NCBI RefSeq assembly: GCF_010093595.1
Contig: NW_022985445.1
Span: 1,635,080 to 1,699,079 of the forward strand
DNA length: 64,000 nucleotides
Direction of reading: 5' to 3'
Source of the DNA: Mytilinidion resinicola
Taxonomy: Eukaryota > Ascomycota > Dothideomycetes > Mytilinidiales > Mytilinidiaceae
The translations under genes were made by a program, and so were the position numbers. Of the stretch, positions 9,509-23,589 are shown one piece after another. The notes under the pieces are model-generated. The model was not told the origin of the DNA. It saw only the letters and a list, made by a program, of their open reading frames with translations, and made no database searches. The number at the start of each line of letters is the position of its first letter. Position 1 is the first letter of the stretch.

Positions 9509-10181
9509 GCCGCGCGATTGGATATTAAGCTTCTTGGAATTCGACCTTATAGTTGAGGTTGAAGAAGAACATACGTCCTGGTAATGATAGAGCGGCAAAA
9601 TGGCATTCCACTTGACCCTATACCATGGGTTGCAAGATTTTCGGCAACGAAAATGAGTTATTCTAGTGATAGCACCGAAGGTCGTCTCGTATCTCAGCAA
9701 ACTTTGAAATGTTAGTCCCTATTGAACTTACCATTTTTCCTTGGATGTTTGCCTCTAATAATATTGTAATGAGACCAGTGGTACACAGCGCCGCAAGCAT
9801 GCTGATGAGAAGAATGATGTCTCAGACCACGGAGTTGGCGCGCTGGAAACAAAGTTAAGACGTAAGGATTGCTTGTACATGGTCGAATTTTGAGATAAGG
9901 AACATAGATTCAAGCGGCTCGCTTTCTGGTGTTCTGGATATGTTGCTGAAAAAGTCTTGGATGCTCTGCCTGAAACTTGTTGTCAGTAACCAGGACTGTG
10001 AAGATTAGATGAGCCGAAAGTAGATATACAATATCGAAGACCGATAACATGATCAATTTGCACTTTGAAATCTAGGATATTTCCTCCTTCACTAATCGTT
10101 GCGAATCCCCTTCGACTTCCGGGCCTTGTGTCACCATGCCCCCTCTAGCCAGCCGCTGATGGACGCACCCCTCTGAAACAA
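9509..10181. other. Intergenic, no recognised gene
   Basis: Relatively AT-rich sequence lies upstream of the secreted-protein gene and downstream of the cyclophilin gene. Nothing further was recognised. Confidence 0.5.
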
Positions 10182-10733
10182 CTAGATTTGGCCGCAACTG
10201 GTAATCGTCGGTGTGTGGCTGTACTTGATGCTCCCAGAGTTGCTCCCGCAGGCTTCGATAGCCCTGATAACCCTCACTGAATCAGCGTCACCATACGCAA
10301 TATAACCGAACATAATGTACTTGTTGTTGAGCCCGCTAGTGACGGTTGTGGTGATGATGAACTGGGAGCTGTTGGTTCCGGGGCTAGTGTTGCTCATGCA
10401 CAAGAGGAAGGGCTGATTGAACTGTAACCCAAACTGATCGTCGGGGAATTTCTGACCGTAGACACCGGTACCGTAGTGGGCGATGTCTCCTCCTTGGAGC
10501 ATATACTGTGGAATGATGCGGTCGAATTTGGATCCTCTATAGCTAAAGCCTCTCTCGCCGGTACATAGGACACGGAAATTCTCGGTCGTCTTGAGGGCGA
10601 TTTCGTCGAGGAGCAGGAAGATGATGCGACCGAACTGGTTTTTCACATCGCCTAACTTGGTGACATCGTTTTTGGGGCCTATTCCGACCTCGGGACCAGT
10701 CCAGACACAGTCGAAGAAGCACTTGGTAACCAT
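10182..10733 (-). CDS. Diverged cyclophilin-type peptidyl-prolyl isomerase
   Basis: An intron-less 183-residue cyclophilin-fold protein; the family isomerises Xaa-Pro bonds and assists folding. Core motifs are present: ENFRVLCTGE (51-60), IIPQYMLQGGD (73-83) and SSQFI (122-126). Relative to CypA, R55 (here R72), Q63 (Q80) and Q111 (Q124) are kept. F60 is Tyr, the Trp121 position is Leu135, and the active-site His126 position is Tyr139. The N-terminus has an insertion (about residues 12-33) before the first conserved strand. An upstream in-frame ATG would add six residues; I chose the MVTK start by comparison with the family. It is probably a paralogue with weak or altered activity, not the main cytosolic cyclophilin. 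Confidence 0.85.
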   Translation of the reverse strand: MVTKCFFDCVWTGPEVGIGPKNDVTKLGDVKNQFGRIIFLLLDEIALKTTENFRVLCTGERGFSYRGSKFDRIIPQYMLQGGDIAHYGTGVYGQKFPDDQFGLQFNQPFLLCMSNTSPGTNSSQFIITTTVTSGLNNKYIMFGYIAYGDADSVRVIRAIEACGSNSGSIKYSHTPTITSCGQI

Positions 10734-11465
10734 TTTCGGGTACTGGCACAAAACGTAGCTGGCTCTATTTTATGACCAGGACAATTGACTGAAGAGAGCA
10801 TTGTCTATTTATGATATTTGGAGAGTGGTTTGTATGAGTGACGAAAAGATGGAAAGATTCTAAAATAGGGAAAACTGACCTATGGGAGGAGCAAAATACT
10901 GTCCGTAGTGGCAGCATTGATGGAAGGATGAGTAGAAACCACTTACACAGCAAGGGAATACCACCCAAGCATGTCGGAGTATTGGTACGATGCCGATATG
11001 ATCCTTCCGATGCGTGGCGGTGGTATATTCTATCGGGTGGCGAAGAGTTGCCAAGCGGATAGGGAGCCTCGTATGTTTCGTTCGGAAGTGGCACAGCTTC
11101 AACGTTGCGGTTTCAGGGCAACACACAGACAGTCTGAAACATACACGGGAGAATGAGTCACAATGAAGTCTACTCACAAGGCTTGGTGGAGTGTTGCTGA
11201 TTGCGTGGGCGTCTCTCTCTCGGAATGATGTCTGTTCTTGTTGGCAATGGTTCTGCGACGGTGGGAGTGAGTATCACGCTAGTGCGAATCAAGGATAGGC
11301 AGTGTTTGGACTCAACACGTCTGAAATTTGCATCGCTTTTGGTTCTACCAATTTATTCACGTTACATTCAACGCAGTCGTGCAATGACTATCCCCCGTCC
11401 TCTCGGGGCGCGTTCAAGCATCCAATTGAAGCAGATCCTCTGTGGATCATGCGTACGTGGACACT
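10734..11465. other. Intergenic, no recognised gene
   Basis: This is presumably the cyclophilin promoter on one side and the enolase 3' UTR on the other. The open frames inside are short and overlap on both strands. Confidence 0.5.
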
Positions 11466-14177
<2,712 letters not shown>

Positions 14178-15025
14178 ATGTAAGTATACCCTCTCCGTTT
14201 GCTTGAACAGAGCTCACCATAACACTAGGGAGGTTCTTCTGGGCATCACCGGCAAAGACTTCACCATCGTCGCCGCATCGAAGGCTGCGATGCGAGGTGC
14301 CACGATTCTCAAGGCCTCCGACGACAAGACCAGAGCTCTCAACTCACACTCCTTAATGGCGTTCTCGGGCGAGGCTGGCGATACCAGTACGTACCAGTCC
14401 TAACGGCCTCATATCGTCGACAACACCCGATTCCTCTTTTCTCTCCGCCCACCCAGCATAAGCCAAGCTACGCCTTCACTAACACAGCAATCTACAGTCC
14501 AATTCGCCGAGTACATCCAGGCAAACATCCAGCTCTACTCCATGCGCAACGCCATGGACCTGTCCCCCTCGGCGACCGCAAACTTCGTGCGCGGCGAGCT
14601 CGCCCGCGCGCTGCGCTCGCGCAAGCCCTACACCGTGAACCTGCTGCTCGGCGGCTACGACCAGATCACGGACAAGCCGTCGCTGTACTGGATCGACTAC
14701 CTAGCGAGCTTGGCGCCGCTGCCATATGCTGCACACGGATACGCGCAGTAAGTTCTCGTGCGCTGTACAATACAAATATGGCTGTCCTATGGATGGATTA
14801 TAAGTACTGATGATATGGCACAGATACTACTGCCTCTCCATCCTCGACAAGCACCACCACCCGGACATCACCTTCGAGCAGGGCATGAAGATCCTGCGCA
14901 TGTGCACCGACGAGCTCAAGCGCCGCTTGCCCGTCGACTTCAAGGGCGTCTTGGTCAAAGTGATAACGAAGGACGGCATCCGGGAAGAGGAGTACGCAGA
15001 CGACCACAGCGTGGCATGTCCGTGA
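14178..15025 (+). CDS. pre1: 20S proteasome beta-4 subunit (Pre1/PSMB2)
   Basis: Structural, non-catalytic beta subunit of the 20S proteasome core. Exons: 14178-14179, 14229-14386, 14498-14747 and 14824-15025, giving 203 residues, the normal length. The first intron (49 bp, GTAAGT to TAG) falls inside the start codon. AT comes from exon 1 and G from exon 2, after which [12 protein letters not shown] follows as in the family. Conserved blocks include [35 protein letters not shown] and [10 protein letters not shown]. There is no propeptide or N-terminal catalytic threonine, as expected for this subunit. It is divergent from the enolase gene. Confidence 0.95.
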
Positions 15026-15744
15026 GGCAGGCAGGCAGAGGAAGTCGGAGCGGGGCGTCATGTCGACGGCATGGTTTGGGCGTTTTTCGGGTAGATATTT
15101 AACGTGAGGTCGGAAATACTACTTTTGACATCACCATTGCATGGAACTAAGGGTGTCCTGCACAACAAGCGGTTTGGATAACTATGAAACCCACGTCATT
15201 ATCACAACTGATGTGAGAGCCATGTTCCAGTCCTGAGGGAATCGGAAATTATCCTGAGTGCCAGACTTCAGGTAATTACTACTGTGTTACTATCTGGTAT
15301 CAAGATCCATGCGGGGCACTGTCTAATCGCTAGCCATGCCATAGACTCCAATCTAGTCCTTGCAATAGACATACAATTTTCCGGATCCACCCGCCCCTAA
15401 TTCGAAACTTCAATAGAGCAAGACGAAGAAAGGCTTCCACTAGACGAAAAGACCGGATTATCCATTAAACCATCAATCGATGTCCTAGTACTTGTCTGTC
15501 GTACAAGATGTTGTGTGGGAAAATAAAAGGACCCAACCGATCGTGTCATCGTCCTTCGCGTCATGAAATCATGACCCAGACGAATGATCCCCATCAAGAC
15601 GCTAAAACGCCATACAGTCTGAAGTGCATTGAAACGTGTTGAGGTCGAATACTATGAACAGTAAGCATGCCAATTGGCCACGGTGGAATGCCAGGCTAAG
15701 TTGATGCTTGATGCATTCGAGTAGCCTTATTCAGTAATCAAAAG
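15026..15744. other. Convergent intergenic region
   Basis: The 3' flanks of the proteasome gene and of the Zn2Cys6 regulator meet here. No gene or structured repeat was seen. Confidence 0.5.
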
Positions 15745-18523
15745 TCAAAGCGCACTGTTCTCCCCCTGGAACCCCATGAACGGATCGAACCAGTCGTCGC
15801 CGAGGAAATTCAACCCGTCGAAGCCTTGCGCCACCATGTTCAGCTCGTCGTTCCACTCTGTTTCCGCCGACGTGCTGGTGTGCATGGGGCCGAGTAGCGG
15901 GGCGGGTTGGTTCGGGGACGGAGCGAACAGGTAGTTCATTACTTGATGGCCCGTTTCGCGAGGCGCCAAGCGCTGGCGTTTTTGCATGACCTGCGAGGAC
16001 GGACTGCGGAACAAGGCGCGCTTCTCTGAGAAGGATGGCGCTGATCCTCGCTCCGAGGGAGCACCACTAGAAGCGCTTTGACTGCCTGATCCGAAGTCGA
16101 AGTTGGAAATGGTGTCCTGGTTGCGGTAAAGCGCTGTTTCGGCTTCCAGTGGTAGAATGATATTCCACTTCTGGACTAGCCCTTTGATGATGTTGAGAGA
16201 TCCTGTTGCCCACTCGTTGCGGTGTACAAGATCTTGGAAACTGTTACAAGCCGCGGTAAGGTATTTGGTGCTCGAAATAGTAGGAACATTAATTATGTGG
16301 ATGGTGCAGGCTGTTGAAAGGCAGTGCACTTGGAAAGTGTGTATGCCTACAAGATCGTACAGTCGGCGATGTTGAGCGAAGATGTCGGAAATAGCATTTG
16401 CGGATTGGCGACACACCTCACGTGGGGAAACCTTCGACTCGGTGAATTGAGCTTTGAGGAAAGGGCGAAAGAGTAGTAAGACGGCAGCGTGGTAATACAT
16501 GCTGGAAATTCGTGTCAGAAATTACATTCAAGATTTCGAGGAACGCAAGAATGCGTATAGTTCAGATTCAATGAAAATTTGGATGACTCGAGGGACTAAA
16601 CATCGAGCACCATGATGCGAGGGTATCGTTGGTTCGGGGAGACTTACTGTAGACACAGAATGTGGGGAGGGGCATCGTCAATGCTGGAGACGAGGTCCTG
16701 TAGTCGGCTGAACCATTGCAAGTACTTTTGATATTCATCGAGGAGAGTAGTGCCGCTGAGTATTTGAGCAGGTGCAAAGAACATTTGAAGCGTCGAGTTG
16801 ACAATTTTCGATAGTGCAGCGACTTGGTTGAATGTGGTGGAGCGAGCCCCTGGCCTTTTCCCACTAGGCATATCGTAAGCCAGCCAGGGCTCTTGGTCTA
16901 CCTCATCATCGATCGGTGGTAGTTCAACGGTGATGGCGTTCGTTGATATTTGGGGAAGTCGACCTAGAGTAAAGCTTGTGACCCTGAGCATGTTAGTTCA
17001 AACGTTTCTATACACACCCCCTGATGTTGCAAGTCCTTACTGGTCAGCAATAAAACACCCCCAAAAGGCATGAACCCTGGCTGCCTCTTCTTTACTCGCA
17101 GCAGCAGAAGGATGTTCTAATGATGGTTTATCGCTTCGTAGATGTAGGTTGATATCCAGCGCCATCCGAGAGCTACGCCCACTATACATCCATAATGAGC
17201 TAAGCTGGCCTCGGTTGCCCTCTACATGGCACAACAAGTACAGAGCGGCGATGGTCGGGATGCTCGAAATTCGTGTCTCGTTCAACAGCCTCACAGCCTC
17301 GTCGAAGAAGTCTAAGCCAGCGGTTTTTGGGTCGTTGGGGTCACGTCGTGCCTCAGGTCGACGAGATAGCAGACATCCAGTTGCACACAGGGCGTTGACA
17401 AGTAGTCGAGAGCAGTACCTTGTTCCTCCTGTGACCATGTCCTCTCGGAAAAGCTTTTCTGGAAAGCTCTGGAAGAATGAGTGTTGCCACGAGAAGTAGA
17501 GAGATAAGAGGTGTTCAATAAATTCAAAGTCATTTGACACAGATGTCCAAGGCTGCTGGTTTACCAATGGCGCGTGTGCATCTGGGGCTCGGCTAGAGTT
17601 TGCGGCATGGGCTCCTTTTACCAAACCGAACATCTGCTCTCGACTAGAGTAATCGGCCTCGATCCCTGGGGTAACCTCGTAGTCGCGGGTGCTTAGGACC
17701 TGGAGCAAACTCTCAGTCTGGATGGAAGAAAGTATGACACTAATATTGTCGTGAGATCGCAGGCGCCGGATGATTTCGCTTAAGTCGGCTTGGGAAGCTG
17801 TAGTGATTTTCCGAACAAGAGTTTCGTACTGTTCGAGTCGGCTGAAGACATCTACAGGGCTTGTTGGAGTAGAGTCATCTAAAAGGGCCGAATAATTTAG
17901 TAACCGCGATCAGAGCTAAGATGGAAGGCGGTTGTCTTACAGTCAGTGGTGCTGATGGCAGCGTTGCTGATCACAGAGCCTTCAGGTCGCTCACTGACAC
18001 TAAAGGACCTGCGACCCCGGAGGGACTGCGCAACGATGTGGACGTCGGGACTGTTGCGAAGCTGGTTGATGATCTTGGTGACTTCATCCTCGCTACTGGT
18101 CTTAAGCGCATTGGCGAGCGTTTCCAGAGCGCTCTTCTCCTCTTCCAGATGCTCTACGTTGTCTCGCAGGAAGGTGAGCCGGCGCTGCTCGTCAGTCATG
18201 TCATACAGGCAGGCCCCCTCTCGGGCGATGCACTGCGAGCACGCAGGCCGCTTGCCATCACACTATATGGCGAGGCTTGTCAGTTTTTTCTTTGGGGGGG
18301 AGGGCCTGGAGAGTGCGCGCTGGGCAGAAAGAGCGTGAGGATTATCGACCTTTGTCTTCCTCCTGCGGCAGGGTACGCACGCGACTATCGTGATTTTGCC
18401 ACGCTTCGCATACGTCGGGCGGTTCGGGCCTGGGGGCTGGTCGGGACGGTCTGGCGATTGATCATGCTGGAAGTGCTGGGCCGCGAAGTTGGACGGCAGT
18501 GGGAGTATGGGCCTCGCACTCAT
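15745..18523 (-). CDS. Zn2Cys6 transcription factor with fungal-specific TF domain
   Basis: Nuclear regulator of unknown target. Five exons: 18523-18350, 18262-17941, 17878-17041, 16983-16648 and 16501-15745, encoding 808 residues. The zinc cluster is C49-X2-C52-X6-C59-X6-C66-X2-C69-X6-C76. An 87-bp intron separates the second and third cysteines, so the motif is visible only after splicing. A short coiled coil follows (about residues 80-110, with LRDNVEHLEEEKSALETL). The middle region (about 230-520) is the fungal-specific transcription factor domain, recognisable from EHLLSLYFSWQHSFF and ALYLLCHVEGNRGQ. The C-terminus is acidic and aromatic (DDWFDPFMGF), plausibly an activation domain. Start chosen at MSARP; an upstream in-frame ATG would add 12 residues. 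Confidence 0.88.
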
Positions 18524-21025
18524 GGTAGGCGCGGTTTGAGGCTTGGAGGGTAGATACAAGCCTCGTGGAGGAGCCGACGGTCGGGTTGCACCATGTCAAT
18601 ATAGAAAAGGACGGCCGCGGCGGTGGTATACTGTGAAATGTGAATGCTGTGGTAAGGCAGGTCGTGACATCGGAGACGAGTCCGTCACCGCCGAAAAGCC
18701 AAGCGATTTTGCGCCAAGGAGTGACGTTGCGCTAAAAGCGACGGCAGGGACGGCAGGGTCGGCTATTGGCTGCATGCTCGTCGGGGTAAACTCCAGAGTC
18801 TCGCCACTGCCGATGGACTGTCATTGCATGGTGGCGCGTATATCGGGCCGTTACCCAACATCACCGCCCTCTGCATGCTGATGGGCGATACAGGGCCGAT
18901 CGCAAGGGGTAGTTCCCACAGCGAGGGCAGGGTGGATGGCGAAAGACCGCTGGGCTGGGGACCAGGGACGCCAGGAGAGCTGGCCATGTATAGCGCGGCA
19001 CTCATTGGTGCATCTATTGCTCTCCTCGATGAAGCAGCCAAACTCGATCATAGCACCACCTCGAATGCGTCTGCTGCGGGGGATGACGTGTCGGGGCCCG
19101 GAGAGCTGGCCGTCAGACTTGGCCAAGCACATGGACAGTCTAGAGCAACATGTAGTGAGGGCCGGGACCGCGCAGGATGTGCCCTCGTGAGCAGCCCCAG
19201 ACAGGACCTCGGGAACAGCAACGGGAGTGGGGATCAAACTTGCCGCAGTCAGTCCCGCCTTATGAGGCTCTAAGCGACCACCTGACTTGGTTGGTCCGAG
19301 CGTGCTTACTCAGCCATAGCCCACAAAACTCTGCGCGATCTCGATCCTCCTTCTCCTCTTCATCAAAAAGCAACGGAGCCAGCCACGACCATCAGCACAT
19401 TCTATGCTCTTGGTTGCCAGTCACTTCGGTGGCGTGGCTCCGGAGAACAACGCGCTCCCGGACTAGGAAGCGTCTACCTCGTGGGTCGTCTTAAGTGATG
19501 GCGAGGGGGTTGACGCGCCAATGATGGGAGTACATATCCGCCGCAGTCGTCGCAGGTGTGGCCGCCGCGCGTGACCGGCCGTATCGTGCGATGCCTGTGA
19601 TGGAGGCGAGGGGGGTGTGAGGGTTCAAGCCAATGCCGTTGTCGTCACCGTCACCGTCATGCTCCAGGCTTTCCATCGATCGTGTCACACCGCCCTCTAG
19701 CAATGCTGCTCCATGAAGCCGGATCCTGGCCCATGTTCTTGACGTAGGGGTCATTGCAGTCGTACAGTCGGTCTGTAGGCAGCGGCATGCATGCCGTTGT
19801 TGCGGCTCTAGGTAGGATCGTCCAGATGCAGCGTCTTGCAGCCTCCTCTTGCCGGATCACCGATTCGACGAGTCCACCGCGCACATGTCCCCTCTACACT
19901 CTGCTCTCTGCTCTTCCCCCACGCTGCTCATGTCGTGATCTTGATTCTGCCAGAGAGTTGGCAGTCGCATCAGCTGCCCGGCACTGAGTATAATCGATGG
20001 AGGGTGGCTCGGGCGGTATGGTTCTGTGTCTAGTCGCGTTAGATATGCTGAGACAGGGGAACCAGCGTCGTAGAGTCCATCGTGCTGCGGGCTTACTGAA
20101 TGTGGCCCGCAACGTACTCCGAGCCAAGGACCGCCACACTACGGAGTTGCTTGCACCCGGGCCGTTGCGAAGGTTCCTTGGTGCTGGTACGCGAGGCCAT
20201 TCACACGATGGCCAGCGTGCTGAGGGGATGTCGACAACTCTGTCCACGGCGCGAAAACAGCGGCAGCATTGCAGTATTTATCGTGCCCGCTCCCGCCAGC
20301 CCAAGAGAATGCCCACCTGACTAATGAGGAAAGCACACGGTCGCCTTCCACGCTCATTGGACGGAAGCGATGGCCGCCCTGCGCAGGAGCTACCTCCGTA
20401 CATCCCTGTCTGCTCGCACGTCGATCTCCAGCGTGCATCTAGAGCTGCGTCACTGCATCGAGTCGAGGGGGGAGCTAAGCCTCATCCACTGCCGGGACGC
20501 TGGGGTGTGCACTCTTGATGCCACTGCTGCGGGTCTTTCAGCGCAGTATCAAAGATCTGGGACAGTATATCAAGTCTTTGTATATGTGAATTGTGGGCTA
20601 GCTATCGAATACATGGATGAGAAGAGCACGCGGCCGTGTCTTAACATTATGGCAAGATGGCAGTAGCGGCGCACATCATGATGGCTCGATATGAGCTACC
20701 CAATATGACGGCTGAAAGCTAGCTCCTTTGCATGCATCAGGACAGTCAGCTGTTCGCTGTTCATCTGTGCATACTCCTTGTTACTATACAAGGTGAACTG
20801 AAGCATCATCAGGTCAGACGAGCGGCAGAAGGCTTTAATGGGGACAGATCAATCTTTGATGGCCATCTAGTCCTCAACCAAGGCCTGTACAGATAGTCGC
20901 CCATTCAGCTCCCGTCCTATGACCAGCCTCATACGAGGTCGGAGGACTGCAGCCAGAGACATAACGTGTGCACAGACGACTTCCCTCCTGTTGTACCTTC
21001 GTCGTCCGACGTTCTCCACCATGCG
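18524..21025. other. 2.5-kb region without a recognisable gene
   Basis: GC-rich sequence with overlapping open frames of up to about 150 codons on both strands, none resembling a protein family or showing splice structure I could extend. It includes the promoter of the Zn2Cys6 gene. A lineage-specific gene or non-coding RNA cannot be excluded. Confidence 0.45.
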
Positions 21026-23069
21026 TCAACTCTTCCCCCACCTATAGCAAGCCTGGCCCAAGAACGCGATAACGCAGCACTCACAGCCCCAGACTGCAAG
21101 ATTTCCCATGAACTCAATCCCTCCACACAAGAGCACTCTCTCAAAGGTACGGACAGTGCCTAAGCCGAGAAGTGGATTCTGGACAGATCTTCCAAAAAGA
21201 GCTTGAGGATCAGTGGCCTGGAATCTTGCAGCCATCAACCGCAATCCGGCTAGCTGCAGTGGCATCCTTGCCCAGGTCACTATCTGGCTATTCAGAATCG
21301 ACCCCAACATTCGGCCTGGCTCCGTCGAAAGCTTCGTTGCTCGAGGGAAGATCCACTGCCGACCGTCGCCGCCTTGGGCGCCATCGTCTACTCTAGGTGC
21401 TGAAGCGTTGGCAGCGAGTTCTTCGTGCGTAACGGATGCTAATTGAGGAAGTCGAACCTCTAACTCAACAATGCCGTCATTCTCCTCCCTGGAAGTAATT
21501 CGAACGCTTGGGTCCATGGCATCCTGGCTCCCTTCAGAGATTGTTTGTGATACGGGGGAGACAGGCCTAGACGGATCGAGAGGCATAGCAACTTGGCCTG
21601 CATCGGAGCCGCCGAAATCAACAGGCTGTAGAACGCTCTCAGCATGTGCCACTGGAATATCCAGCCGTTCCATATTATTGATTCGTAGATTCCCCAAGTC
21701 GATCTCGGCGCGGATTCGGTCGAGCTCTCTCTCTATATAGCGTTCCTGTGGTGTCCGGCGACCATCGAGCTCGTCGTCGAAGATGTATGCTCGGCGGAGA
21801 TAGCCTAGCATTGTATCTACTGCGGTTCCAAAGACTCCCCAGGGCGTTTCACTGAGGCCAATGAATCTTGCGGTCCGTGGCTTGGGATATTCCTCGGAGT
21901 GCGCTAATTCTGTAGTGCCCGCTTCTACCCGTCTTGACTCTATGGCATCGTATATGACGCCATAGACCCGCCTCTCAATGAAGACTTCAACGAGGAAGAG
22001 TAGTAGCGGAGACGCAAGCAACGAAACAGCGAAAGTCGTGACTGATTCTCGCGTAAAAGTAGATGGGACTGGGACTCTCTGGATAGGCGATGCTGGCATG
22101 AAAGGTATAAACGATTCCAAGGGAGGAAGAAACGGCCGAATAGGCACAAGATGTAGTCTTTGAAGACTAGAATAATAGTACAACGGGAAAAAGGCGACTT
22201 TGGCTACCCCCTGGAAACTGTTTCCTCGTTAGTCTTGCACATGTGACAGAGAAATGGGCAACCTACATCTCGTTTATCGTGGGTTTCCACCGGCGGATAA
22301 GTCTTCTTGTACGTCTAGACGGCTGGTTCCATAGTAGAAAGCGGTCGATCAGTCTCAAGCTGCCCACCAGGCTAGTTGTGGTCTGATATGCGGACGACCA
22401 GAGAATATGGGCAGGTAATCCAGTGCAGAAGAACGTCCAGAACCCAGCAGACTGATACTGAGCGCAGACGAGATTCGAGAAGTGCATGCCGGGCAGCATT
22501 TGAAAAGTCTGAAAGTTTGGTCAGATTCTAGATATTTTCCACCGTGTCATATCAGACTCACCAAGATCCGATCCCTGAGCGATCCGATCCACCAGGTGCA
22601 CAGGACATCAGCCAATGTCGATACAGCTGCCACAAGATCTCCAGCGTTATTTTCCGACTCCATTGTGTCCAGAATATCTATCTTCTTGCACAACAACTGA
22701 ATGTCGTCTTCTGACAGCGGTAGAGTACGGCGCTCCACCACTCCAATGGCAGCGAGAACATCGTTCTGCGCCTCCCGCAAAATCCGTCCCTGTTCGCGAG
22801 AAGCTGGATTTACTGGGTGCCCTCGCTCATCATATTGTTGCACGTAGTAATTGATGGGAGTCGTGAGCGGTTCGGACTCTGCGGTTTGGGGATGGCTATT
22901 TTGCAAAGCTTGCAAACCGCTCTGGTCTTGGACCTCGAAGGCAGAGCGTCCCTGTAACGACGAATAAATTAGTTTGTGGATGTGAATAGAGAGGAATGAG
23001 AGACATGACAGCGATTGCGCAGCGCATACTCACCAAAGCTAAGCGGGTCAGATACGCCTGTCTACCCAT
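21026..23069 (-). CDS. Membrane protein of unknown function
   Basis: Four exons (23069-23034, 22951-22562, 22508-22267 and 22217-21026) join to 619 residues. The last acceptor must be the AACAG at 22218-22220, because the nearer CCAG breaks the frame. The first exon encodes only 12 residues (MGRQAYLTRLAL). The body has at least two hydrophobic stretches, one near the middle (FAVSLLASPLLLFLVEVFI) and one at the C-terminus (around NLAVWGCECCVIAFLGQ), plus shorter ones. A charged, disordered-looking loop separates them. Coherent splicing and codon use support a real gene, but I recognise no family. It could be a conserved fungal integral membrane protein of an organelle. Confidence 0.75.
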
Positions 23070-23589
23070 GCTGTCCAGACATCGGGACTAAGTAATACAA
23101 TTGAGAAAGCGTAGCGTAGGATATGCGCATTCTGAAGCCGGCGCGTGTTCTGAAGGCGAGGCGCGTTGGTCGATCGTGAATTGACGAGGTGTTGCGGCAG
23201 GTGGTGCCGACTAGCGGCGATCTTCCGCCTGACGTCCCTCAAGTCCCTTATGTCCTATCCAGCTTCTCCTTCTTCAACCACACCATAATAGTGAGGTATT
23301 ATTGATTTCGTTATTACCGTCGTTGCCACTATTAACGCAAGCTTCAAAGTCATTACTACCATTACTGCTAGCTCCAGTTTCGTCTATTCAAAGCAAAGTT
23401 GATCGGTTTAGCATAGGTCTAATGCGATTGGTAGCTAGATCTAATGCGATTGGCTAACTTCGTGGCCTTCTCTCGTGGCATTTAGTCGAACGTTAAAGCA
23501 TTAAAGCATGGCTCAATACGCTGCCAATCTCGCATCAACCATGCAGGTGGAACACCATGTACAGCTACGAGTAGCCTTCGCTCTCTCAA
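23070..23589. other. Intergenic, no recognised gene
   Basis: The promoter side of the membrane-protein gene and the 3' flank of the monooxygenase gene. Nothing else was seen. Confidence 0.5.

Noticed and set aside
18824..19273. 149-codon frame with antisense partner
   Set aside because: No recognisable motif, and an equally long antisense frame suggests composition bias.
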